Below, one piece after another: positions 8,866 through 16,747 of a DNA stretch of 64,000 bases (its first letter is position 1; each line of letters opens with the position of its first letter). The notes under the pieces were generated by a model that did not search any database, was not told where the DNA came from, and saw only the letters and a list, made by a program, of their open reading frames with translations. Position numbers and translations under genes: made by a program. Origin of the DNA: RPQJ01 sp963778185 (GTDB lineage Bacteria > Pseudomonadota > Gammaproteobacteria > Steroidobacterales > Steroidobacteraceae); the NCBI GenBank assembly GCA_963778185.1, contig CAVZTF010000003.1, forward strand, positions 1,054,001 to 1,118,000, written 5' to 3'.

Positions 8866-9936
8866 CTACTTCCCGCCCTGCCGGTCCTTGTGCTTCAGGT
8901 AGGAATGGACGAATCGGCCGAACTCCCGGTCCTTCCTGCGTCGCTCGACATATGAAAGGTCGTGGAACGTCGCCTCGTTCCTGAGCTTCAGGTAGTCCTG
9001 CAGGCGTTCCTCGCTCAAGTCGTGCCGTTCGATGGCCGCCCGAACCGCGCAACCGGGTTCGCTCGAGTGACTGCAATCGGTGAATCGGCAGCGCTGCGCG
9101 AACTCCCCGAGGTCGGCGAACGTATCGTCCAGGCCTGCGCCGACCGCGAGCATCCCGAGTTCCCGCATGCCGGGCATGTCGATCAACAGCGCGCCGCCGT
9201 CGAGCACGACCAGGTGGCGACGCGTGGTGGTGTGGCGTCCCTCGCCCGTGTGGCTGACGTCTCGAGTGTCGAGCCGGGATTCACCTGCCAGCCGGTTGAT
9301 GAGAGTCGTCTTGCCGACGCCCGACGAACCGAGCAGACAAAAGGTCCGGCCGGGCATCAGCAACTCCCGGACCCGATCGATGCCGTCGCCCGTCACATTG
9401 CTGAGGGGGATGATTCGCTCGTCGATCGCCGCGTGCCGGAGGCTGCCGACCAGCCGGTCCAGCTCCTGCGCGCTGACGAGATCGATCTTGGTCAGCAACA
9501 GCACGGGCTCGATGTGTCCTTCCCTGACCATGATCAGGTAGCGCTCGAGCCTGCGCAGGTTGAAATCGAAGTGACAGGACTGGATGACGAACGCCACGTC
9601 GATGTTCGTCGCGATCATCTGGAACTCGACGTCCCGTCCGGCCGCTTTGCGTCTCAGGAATGACCTGCGCTGCAACACGCCCTGAATGGTCGCGCGAGAT
9701 CCCGCCTCCCGGTGACGCACGCAAACCCAGTCCCCGACGCAGGGCAGGTCGGCGGGCGACCTGGCGGCGTACAGGAATCGGCCCGTCAGCCCTGCAGGCG
9801 CCTCGCCCTGTTCGTCGCAAACGAGGTAGCGGCCCCTGTCGACAGCGGTGACCCGGGCCACCGACAGGTCCGGGCCGCAATGCTCGCGAGCCTGGTCGGC
9901 GAACCAGGGGTCGAGACCGAGTTGGCGCAGGTCCAT
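8866..9936 (-). CDS. rsgA: Ribosome small subunit-dependent GTPase A
   Basis: Circularly permuted GTPase that assists late 30S subunit maturation, 356 residues. An N-terminal OB-fold is followed by G4 (TKID), G1 P-loop GSSGVGKTT, G3 DMPGMRELG and a C-terminal zinc knuckle with C-x5-C-x-H-x5-C (CRFTDCSHSSEPGC). Motif order and length are those of the family. It is divergent from the transporter gene at 10064, with a 127-base intergenic region. Nothing is unusual. Confidence 0.95.
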   Translation of the reverse strand: MDLRQLGLDPWFADQAREHCGPDLSVARVTAVDRGRYLVCDEQGEAPAGLTGRFLYAARSPADLPCVGDWVCVRHREAGSRATIQGVLQRRSFLRRKAAGRDVEFQMIATNIDVAFVIQSCHFDFNLRRLERYLIMVREGHIEPVLLLTKIDLVSAQELDRLVGSLRHAAIDERIIPLSNVTGDGIDRVRELLMPGRTFCLLGSSGVGKTTLINRLAGESRLDTRDVSHTGEGRHTTTRRHLVVLDGGALLIDMPGMRELGMLAVGAGLDDTFADLGEFAQRCRFTDCSHSSEPGCAVRAAIERHDLSEERLQDYLKLRNEATFHDLSYVERRRKDREFGRFVHSYLKHKDRQGGK

Positions 9937-10063
9937 GACGGCAATCTGTCAGAAGCCGGTCCGCTTGAAAATCCCCACTGTTGCGCGCGGGGGTCCGCGA
10001 GTCCTGGCGCGGCGGGCGGCACCCCGACCGGGCCGTCCTTCGCGTAGAATTCCGCGCGACAAC

Positions 10064-11666
10064 ATGAGCCCCCTGGACGTGACACTCGCCTTCCTGGCGA
10101 GGCAGGACATCCTGCTGCTGTTCCTGCTGCTCGGCACGGGAGCGATCGTCGGACGCATCCGCTTCGGCGGCGTCGAGCTCGGCGCGGCGGCCGTGCTGTT
10201 CCTCGCGATGGCCCTGAGTGCGCTCGGCGAGTCCCGGGGTCACCACATCGTCGTTCCCGAGGCGTTCGGCACTTTAGGCCTCGTGCTGTTCACGTTCTCG
10301 GTCGGGGTCATGTCGGGTCCCGCCTTCTTTGCATCGGTGCGCAGGGGCTACGGCCCGATCCTCGCGACCGTCGCGATCCTCATCGCCGGCGCCATCGTCG
10401 CCGTCGTGGTCGGTCGCCTGCTCGGCCTCGGCAGCGGAGCCATCGCCGGAAGCTTCGCCGGGGCCCTCACCAACACGCCGGCACTCGCGGCCGCCCGCGA
10501 AGCGTCCGGCGACGAATCGGGGCCGACGATTGCGTACGCGGTGTGCTACGTGTTCGGCGTGCTCGGCCCACTGCTCGCGAGCAGCCTGGTCCTGCGCCGC
10601 CGCGCCAGGGACACGGACGTGCCGGCCCCGCTGGTCAGCCGCAGCATCGAGGTGGACGAGGCCGCCGAGCCGAGCATCGGCGAGCTGGAGCGACGCTACC
10701 GGCAGCGCATCCGGTTCTCGCGGTTGCAGCACGGGCCGTCCGCCGCCGACGTGCAGGCTCCGAGCGACGATGCGCGGTTGCGCCGCGGCGACATCGTCAC
10801 CGTGGTCGGCCCGGTCGACCTGGTCGACAAGGTGACGCTGGAACTCGGCCGCCCGGCGGCGGAACCACTCGAGGACAGCCGCAGCGCCGTCGACTTACCG
10901 CCGCATCACGTTGTCCGACGAGGAACTGGCCGGCCGCACGATCGGCGACCTCGACCTGATGCGCCGCTTCGGCGCCAAGGTGATCCGGGTACGGCGTGGC
11001 GACGTGGACGTGCTGGCGCGCGATGCCTTCGTGCTGCAACCCGGCGACCGCCTGCGCATCATCGCCCCCAGCGAACAGATCCCGGCAGTGACCGCCTTTC
11101 TCGGGGACTCCGAGCGCGGCCTGTCGGACCTCCACCCGATCGTCCTCGGCACCGGCATGGTGCTCGGCCTGCTGCTCGGCCACGTCGTGTTTCCCCTGCC
11201 GGGCATGTCGCTGACGCTCGGACCGGCCGCGGGCACGCTGCTGGTCGGACTCGTCTTCGGCAAGGTCGCGCGCATCGGTCCGTTCCTGACGACGATGCCG
11301 CACACCGCGGGCCAGACGATGGCCGACTTCGGGCTGCTCGCCTTCCTCGCGCACGCCGGGACCCGCGCCGGCACGCAACTCGGCACGGCGCTCGCCTCCG
11401 GCGACGGCCTCAGGATCGTGCTGCTCGGCGCGGCGATCACGGTCACCGTCTCGTACGGGCTCGCCATCGTCCTGCGGCGGTACTTCGGCATGGGCCGGAC
11501 TCGCGTGTCCGGCGTTCTCGCGGGCGCGCACACCCAGCCCGCGGTGCTCGCCTTCGCCAACGGCCGCACCGGGTACGACAGTCGCGTTGCGCAGGGCTAC
11601 GCGCTGGTCTATCCGGCGTCGTTGATCGCCAAGATCCTCATCGCGAAGGTGCTCGGCGCGCTGTGA
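10064..11666 (+). pseudogene. AspT/YbjL-type transporter with duplicated membrane domain, one frameshift
   Basis: A putative anion or aspartate exchanger of the AspT/YidE/YbjL family. A first membrane domain (about residues 10-185) is followed by a TrkA-C/RCK-like middle and a second homologous membrane domain up to 11666. The frame breaks near 10892: the first part ends DSRSAVD and the second part resumes YRRITLSDEELAG in the next frame. Removing one T from the TT at about 10893 joins them into a single protein of about 533 residues, so this looks like a one-base consensus insertion rather than decay. The substrate is unknown. Confidence 0.82.
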
Positions 11667-11681
11667 CGCGCCGGCGCCGCT

Positions 11682-11990
11682 TCACTTCAGGGTTTCGTAA
11701 TACGCGACGAGGTTGGCGACCTCGGCCGGGGTGAGTCTCTTCGCCGCGCGCGCCATCTTCGCGTCCTTGGTGCGGGCGCCGCTTCGGTATTCGTCCATCG
11801 CCGTCTGGAATTCCTTGGCCGTGAGCTTGACGATGTCCGGGCTCTCGTCGTCGCCCTTGCCGTCCTCGCCATGGCAATCGGAACAGACTTCCTCGGCCTT
11901 CGCCTTGCCCGCGGCCACGTCGGCCGCGTAGGCCGGCGCGCACGCGAGCGCGCAGGCGGCGAGCAGCAACTGCAGTGGGCTCATCTTCAT
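11682..11990 (-). CDS. Small monoheme c-type cytochrome
   Basis: A periplasmic class I cytochrome c of 102 residues. It has a signal peptide ending APAYA, one heme site CSDCH, and a late methionine (KMARAAKRLTPAEV) that could be the axial ligand. ATG 11990 is preferred because AGGAG lies about eight bases upstream; the frame is open a little further. It is the last gene of a same-strand cluster with the triheme cytochrome, a DUF2231 protein and an ethylbenzene-dehydrogenase-like heme protein. It probably shuttles electrons between those proteins and the respiratory chain. Confidence 0.85.
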   Translation of the reverse strand: MKMSPLQLLLAACALACAPAYAADVAAGKAKAEEVCSDCHGEDGKGDDESPDIVKLTAKEFQTAMDEYRSGARTKDAKMARAAKRLTPAEVANLVAYYETLK

Positions 11991-12030
11991 CACGACTCTC
12001 CTGGGCTGGATTGAACGGGCTTCGCGCAAT

Positions 12031-12399
12031 TTACTCCGCTGCCGGCTCGGCTGCAGGCTGTGCTGCCGCCTCGTCCAACGGCACCTCGGGCTCCACGTGG
12101 CAGCGGTCGCAGTTCTTGCGCGCCGCGAACGCCTGCTCGCCGTCGTGGCAGGTGAAGCAGGCGTGCTTGCGCTTGTGGTCGGCCTGGGTGATCTGCGAGT
12201 TGCGGCTCACGTAGAACACGTCCATGTGGCAGTTCGAGCAGTGCATCCCCTTGCCGGTGTGCTTGGCGCCCTCGAAGGTCACCTTGCCCTCGCCGTTGCC
12301 GTCGAACTCGATCGTGAAGCCGGGTGGCACCGCCCAGGCGAGTTCGACCAGCCCGACGGCCAGCGTGACGACGGCCAACGCGATGGCGACGCGCTTCAT
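12031..12399 (-). CDS. Triheme cytochrome c (c3/c7-like)
   Basis: A periplasmic multiheme cytochrome of 122 residues. After a signal peptide (cleavage near ELAWA) there are three CxxCH sites (CSNCH, CFTCH, CDRCH) with extra histidines between them (AKHTGKGMH, QADHKRKH) suited to bis-His ligation, as in c3/c7 proteins. The C terminus is an Ala/Pro-rich tail. Its ATG overlaps the stop of the DUF2231 gene by four bases (ATGA), so the two are translationally coupled. Its place in the cluster suggests electron transfer at low potential; donor and acceptor are unknown. Confidence 0.85.
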   Translation of the reverse strand: MKRVAIALAVVTLAVGLVELAWAVPPGFTIEFDGNGEGKVTFEGAKHTGKGMHCSNCHMDVFYVSRNSQITQADHKRKHACFTCHDGEQAFAARKNCDRCHVEPEVPLDEAAAQPAAEPAAE

Positions 12400-12980
12400 T
12401 GCCCGGCCTCCCGCTGCGGTGCCCGCCTCGCGCGGCCGCGCGAGGCGAGGATCGCCAGCGCCGGCATCGCCACGATCACCACGGCCAGCGACACGAGCAC
12501 CCAGGTCGGCAGGTAGAACGTGTGGTACACGTCCCAGCCAAAGGGTCGCAACAACTCGCTCAGGTAAGCGGGCGCGCCGTGCAGGTGGCCGCCGAGGGTG
12601 CCGGTGGCCGCGAGCTGGCTCGCGCCGAGGACGCCCAGGGCCACCATGATCAGGCGGTTGATGACGCCGTTCCAGACCTGCTCGCCGGCCCGCCAGCGCA
12701 GGAACAGCAACGCGGCCCAGGAACCGAGCGACCAGCTCGCGGCGATCATGTGGTTGCGGCCGAGCGGCGTGGTCTGCAACGTCTCGGGCGGCCAGACCAT
12801 CAGGCCGAGGCTGTAGGACGCGAGCCCGGTGGCCACGCCGAGCACCAGCAGCGACACCAGCACGCGGTCGAAGGCCCGGGCCAGCGGGCCGTCCGAGAGG
12901 GCGCGGAACAGGATGATGCCGGAGGCCACGGTCCACAGCGCGACCGGGAAGTGCACCATGATGGCGTGATACGGGCCCAT
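12396..12980 (-). CDS. DUF2231-like integral membrane protein
   Basis: A 194-residue membrane protein with about four hydrophobic segments and short loops. The N terminus reads MGPYHAIMVHFPVALW, the HFPVAL signature of DUF2231. Several histidines lie within or next to membrane segments (H6, H10, RNHMIAA, GHLHGAP, DVYHTFYL), so heme b binding is plausible but not shown. It starts four bases after the stop of the ethylbenzene-dehydrogenase-like gene and overlaps the triheme cytochrome gene by four bases. Its position suggests a membrane electron-transfer step joining the two periplasmic heme proteins. Confidence 0.74.
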   Translation of the reverse strand: MGPYHAIMVHFPVALWTVASGIILFRALSDGPLARAFDRVLVSLLVLGVATGLASYSLGLMVWPPETLQTTPLGRNHMIAASWSLGSWAALLFLRWRAGEQVWNGVINRLIMVALGVLGASQLAATGTLGGHLHGAPAYLSELLRPFGWDVYHTFYLPTWVLVSLAVVIVAMPALAILASRGRARRAPQREAGQ

Positions 12981-12984
12981 CGGT

Positions 12985-14325
12985 TCAGTCCTCCCGCCGG
13001 CCGATCAGCAGGCTGATCGAGAACACGAAACTCGCGACCAGCAGGACGCCGCCGATGAGGCTCAGCAACCAGTGCCGGCGTATTTCCCGATCGAACTCGA
13101 GTTCGACGGCGTACTCGGCGAGCTGCGTCTCCTTGTGGCGGTACTTCACCGGCACGCCCTTCGCGATGTACTTCGAACCGGCATGGACCCCGCTCGGCGT
13201 GCGCTGCCAGCTCACCTGGCCCGGGTAGAACAGGATCACCTCGCGCGTGTCGATGCTGCTCCAGTCCGGCGCAGCCCCGGCGATGCGGGCGGCTACCACG
13301 TCGGCCTGGCGCCCGAGACCCACCTGCAGCGGCAGCGAGACGTAGTGCCAGCGACTGGCGCGCGCATCGCGATGCACCGACAGCGCGATGCTGTAGACAC
13401 CCTGGTCACGCAGGATCTTGTCTTCGAGCGGATAGCCCGTATCCAGCGCACGCACCAGCGTCACGTCCCAGTACCCGTCCGCCCAGCGGCCCTCGCCGAG
13501 CACGCGGATGTCGGCGCGCGAACCGGTCGGCTGGCTCAGCACCTGGCCGGGGATGACGTCACCCTCGCGCCATTCGCGCGCCGGGTCGAACGGCACGGCA
13601 GCATCTGCCGAGAGGTAATAGGGTTGCTTCGTGCCGGCGCGGGCCGGGTCGAACATCCAGCGCGGCTGGCCGGCGTCGTTGTCCCAGTTGCTGAAGAATG
13701 CGGGGTCCCCCGAGTCATACAGCCGGTACCAGGCGATGAGCTGGTCGTCGCCGTGGCCGAGCGGGTTCGAGAGATGCGCGCGCCAGCTCCAGAGGTCCAG
13801 GAAGTAGCCTGCCCGGCGCTGGTCGTCGAGGGTGGCCTGGTCGACGATCGAGTACCAGTCGGCAGGGTCCTTCCGCGTGGCCGGCAGGTACTTGCGCCGG
13901 TGCGCGGCCTCGGCCGGCGAGCCGGTGAAGTCGCGCATGTTGGCGCCGACGGTGATGAAGCCGCCGTAGCGCTGGAACTCCGGCACGCCGCCGTCGTCGA
14001 GCATCATGGCCAGGCGGTCCTCGGCGATGCCGTCCGGGTCCGAGCCGATGGGCGTGCGCGTGCGCCGCTGCCACTTGCCATCGGTGTAGCGCAGCACCTC
14101 CGAGACGACGTGCGGTTGCTTCGCCGGCCAGCGATAGTGGAAGAACACCTCCGCGTCGTTGTAGGCGACCTGCAGCGTGAGCGGCATGGTCAGCTCGTCG
14201 GGAATCCAGACGTTGCGCTCGGGATCGTTGCGCACCACGCCGGTGCTGTGCGTGGCGAGCGCCAGCAGCATGGCCACCGCGAACAGCGCGGCCACGACGA
14301 GAATTGCAGTACGGCGGCGAAGCAT
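12985..14325 (-). CDS. Ethylbenzene dehydrogenase-related heme-binding protein
   Basis: A 446-residue protein with an N-terminal signal anchor (MLRRRTAILVVAAL), a long periplasmic domain and a C-terminal membrane helix (LIGGVLLVASFVFSISLLIG). The domain resembles the gamma-subunit (EB_dh) family that binds one heme b, with the typical beta-rich pattern including EVFFHYRW, YFLDLWSWRA and GYWDVTLVRAL. ATG 14325 has AGGGG about eight bases upstream. It is first in the four-gene heme cluster on this strand. No molybdopterin alpha subunit is adjacent, so it is probably a stand-alone electron carrier and not part of an ethylbenzene dehydrogenase. Confidence 0.8.
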   Translation of the reverse strand: MLRRRTAILVVAALFAVAMLLALATHSTGVVRNDPERNVWIPDELTMPLTLQVAYNDAEVFFHYRWPAKQPHVVSEVLRYTDGKWQRRTRTPIGSDPDGIAEDRLAMMLDDGGVPEFQRYGGFITVGANMRDFTGSPAEAAHRRKYLPATRKDPADWYSIVDQATLDDQRRAGYFLDLWSWRAHLSNPLGHGDDQLIAWYRLYDSGDPAFFSNWDNDAGQPRWMFDPARAGTKQPYYLSADAAVPFDPAREWREGDVIPGQVLSQPTGSRADIRVLGEGRWADGYWDVTLVRALDTGYPLEDKILRDQGVYSIALSVHRDARASRWHYVSLPLQVGLGRQADVVAARIAGAAPDWSSIDTREVILFYPGQVSWQRTPSGVHAGSKYIAKGVPVKYRHKETQLAEYAVELEFDREIRRHWLLSLIGGVLLVASFVFSISLLIGRRED

Positions 14326-14473
14326 GCCCGATCCCCTGAGCCCGGTTGCAGCCCGAATATAGGCGCGTGCGGGCCCCGGGACATTGACCGCGGTCAATTG
14401 CGGTGCAGCACGTGGCGCTCCACGCCGGACTCAAACTAGACTGAGAATTCTTTACACCGAGTTCGCGCCTCCC

Positions 14474-15400
14474 ATGGAATCGACGGCAACCTCGAGCGAT
14501 TGGCCGGACCAGTTCCGCCTTCACGTGCGGGACCACAAGTGGTCCGCGGCCGGGCTGGCCGTCGGCTTGGCGGTCGTGCTGGTCCTGCTCGTGCAGAGCC
14601 TGGCGCGGATCGCGGACGGGACCGCGGCGCCCGGGCTGAAGTTCGCCCTGCTCGGCGGAGCGGCGGGGTTCGCCGCCACCGCGCTCGGTGCCCTGCCGGC
14701 GCTGGTCATACGCGCGATGCCCCAGCGCGTCGAGGACAGCCTGCTCGGACTCGCCGCGGGCATGATGCTGGCCGCGGCCGCCTTCTCGCTCCTGCTGCCG
14801 GGACTCGACGCCGGCGCGGCAATACTGGGCAGCCAGCCGCTCGGGGCCGGCGTGGTCGTCGTCGGCATGGCGCTTGGCGTCATACTGATGCTCGGTCTGG
14901 ACGCGTTCACGCCCCACGAGCACGACAAGACCGGCCCCTGTGGCCCCGGCTACGAGAACTGCGGGCGGATCTGGCTGTTCGTGTTCGCGATCGCGCTGCA
15001 CAACCTGCCGGAAGGCATGGCCATTGGCGTCAGCTTTGCGAAGGGCGACATGAGCGTGGGCCTGCCGCTCACCACGGCCATTGCCCTGCAGGACATCCCG
15101 GAAGGCCTCGCCGTCGCGCTGTCGTTGCGTGCGGCTGGATTCGCGCGCGGACTGTCCGTGCTGGTGGCGGCGGCGAGCGGCCTGCTCGAACCCATCGGCG
15201 CGCTGCTCGGCGTAGGACTCTCGAGCGGCCTTGCACTGGCCTACCCGATCGGCCTCGGACTCGCGGCCGGCGCGATGATCTTCGTCGTGTCGCACGAGGT
15301 GATCCCGGAGACCCATCGCAACGGGCACCAGACCCCGGCCACGCTCGGCCTGATGACCGGGTTCGCGATCATGATGATCCTGGATACCTCGCTCGGCTGA
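14474..15400 (+). CDS. ZIP family metal transporter (ZupT/GufA-like)
   Basis: An inner-membrane divalent metal (zinc or iron) importer of 308 residues with about eight membrane segments. The two ZIP metal sites are clear: HNLPEGMAIGV in TM4 and QDIPEGLAVAL in TM5. The cytosolic loop carries HEHDKTGPCGPG. ATG 14474 is chosen since it starts just before the first helix; no strong ribosome site is visible. It is divergent from the heme cluster and convergent with the methyltransferase gene at 15419. Confidence 0.92.
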   Translation: MESTATSSDWPDQFRLHVRDHKWSAAGLAVGLAVVLVLLVQSLARIADGTAAPGLKFALLGGAAGFAATALGALPALVIRAMPQRVEDSLLGLAAGMMLAAAAFSLLLPGLDAGAAILGSQPLGAGVVVVGMALGVILMLGLDAFTPHEHDKTGPCGPGYENCGRIWLFVFAIALHNLPEGMAIGVSFAKGDMSVGLPLTTAIALQDIPEGLAVALSLRAAGFARGLSVLVAAASGLLEPIGALLGVGLSSGLALAYPIGLGLAAGAMIFVVSHEVIPETHRNGHQTPATLGLMTGFAIMMILDTSLG

Positions 15401-15418
15401 ATGCCGGCTCGCCGCACC

Positions 15419-16618
15419 TCACGCGCGCTCGAAGCGCGCGACGGTCTCCACGTGTTCGGTGAACGGCATGAGGTTGAAGGCGGCGAGGCCGCCGAGTCGC
15501 AACCGCCCGCCGGCAGTCAGGCGCTCGGTGTCGCGCAGCAATGACTCGAGTCCGCAACTCACGTACAGGAACAGCTCCGGTGGCTGTGCGGCGAGTTGCT
15601 CGAGAAGCTCGCGGTCGAGTCCCTTGCGCGGCGGATCCGCGATGAGGATTTCCGCATCCGTGGCAGCCTCCAGCGCCGCGCCCGCCGGCCCCGCCACGAC
15701 CTCGACCTTCGCGCGACTGTCCGGATCGAGCGCGGCGATGCCGAGCGCCATGCCCTGCAGCGAATGCGGCGCCACCTCGTTCATGCGGAGGTGTCGCAGG
15801 CGCGGCAGCAACGACAGGCCGATGGCGCCAACGCCTGCGTAGAACTCCGCGACACGCGCGCCCTCCGGAACCTGCGCGTCGATGTGCTCGACGATGCGTT
15901 GCGCGATGTCGAGATTGTTCTGTCCGAACGCGCCCGGCGGGTAATGCACCGCGTCCCCGCCGAAACGTTCGACCACGCTGTCCGGTCCGCACCACTTGTG
16001 GAACTCGGGACCCAGGATCGCATTCGAGCGCTCGCAATGGGCGTTGAACCACAGGCTGTGCAGCTCGCTGCCCAACCTTTCACGTACGAGGTCCAGGCAC
16101 GCAGCCAGCGGCTCGGCCGACGAACTGTTGGCGACGAGCACGACCTGCGCGGATTGTGAGGAGCGCTCCACCACCACCTGCAGGTAACGCGCGAGCCCAA
16201 GGTGCGGGCCCTCCGCATAGGGCGGGAGATCGGCGTCGACGAGTGCACGTCGCACGACGGCAACGACGCGATTGACCAATGGATGCTGGACGCTGCACTC
16301 GGGGATGGTCACCACTCGATGCGTGCCGAGCTGGAACATGCCGATCTTGGGCGAACCGTGCCGACCGCGGATGGCGAGCCGCGCGCGAAGCCGGAACCCA
16401 CTCATCGCCCCCGAGATCTCGGCGATACCCGGCAAGACATGCTGGCGCGCCAGCGCCTCGAGCGCCTGGCGCGCCGCAGGGGCGATGCCCGACTCACCGA
16501 ATCGCGGACAACCCGGGCATGGCGGACGATGTGGGCACGCGGGAACCAGGTGCGTCGCTCCTCGCGCACGTCCAGGTTTCCCGGTGCGCTGACGGTGGCC
16601 TGCAGGGTAACAGGCCAC
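15419..16618 (-). CDS. TrmA/RlmD-type RNA (uracil-5-)-methyltransferase
   Basis: SAM-dependent m5U methyltransferase with an iron-sulfur site. The N-terminal cysteines CPHRPPCPGC (C-x5-C-x2-C) match the Fe-S cluster of this family. The central domain and Rossmann fold carry GAFGQNN, EFYAGVGAIGLSLL and DPPRKGLDRE, and the catalytic cysteine lies in YVSCGLESL. The start is uncertain: the frame is open to 16726, and GTG 16618 is my choice. No TRAM domain is seen in this frame, although a neighbouring frame (16402-16671) reads like basic N-terminal sequence, so a missed indel near the start is possible. It is divergent from katG. Confidence 0.8.
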   Translation of the reverse strand: MACYPAGHRQRTGKPGRARGATHLVPACPHRPPCPGCPRFGESGIAPAARQALEALARQHVLPGIAEISGAMSGFRLRARLAIRGRHGSPKIGMFQLGTHRVVTIPECSVQHPLVNRVVAVVRRALVDADLPPYAEGPHLGLARYLQVVVERSSQSAQVVLVANSSSAEPLAACLDLVRERLGSELHSLWFNAHCERSNAILGPEFHKWCGPDSVVERFGGDAVHYPPGAFGQNNLDIAQRIVEHIDAQVPEGARVAEFYAGVGAIGLSLLPRLRHLRMNEVAPHSLQGMALGIAALDPDSRAKVEVVAGPAGAALEAATDAEILIADPPRKGLDRELLEQLAAQPPELFLYVSCGLESLLRDTERLTAGGRLRLGGLAAFNLMPFTEHVETVARFERA

Positions 16619-16747
16619 AGGGCACCGACGCGCAGCCCGCCGCGAGTGAGCCTGCCTATCCCCGCGATCAACAGTACGTATTGGCCCGCCGGCGGCCATG
16701 CAACTACAGTCAGCCGCCACAGTCACCGATCAAGGAAGGGACCACCC

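Noticed and set aside
8009..8902. A 297-codon plus-strand frame over the aldolase gene
   Set aside because: Mirror of the aldolase coding sequence.
9937..10063. Possible small gene between rsgA and the transporter
   Set aside because: No frame with a ribosome site; it is simply the divergent promoter region.
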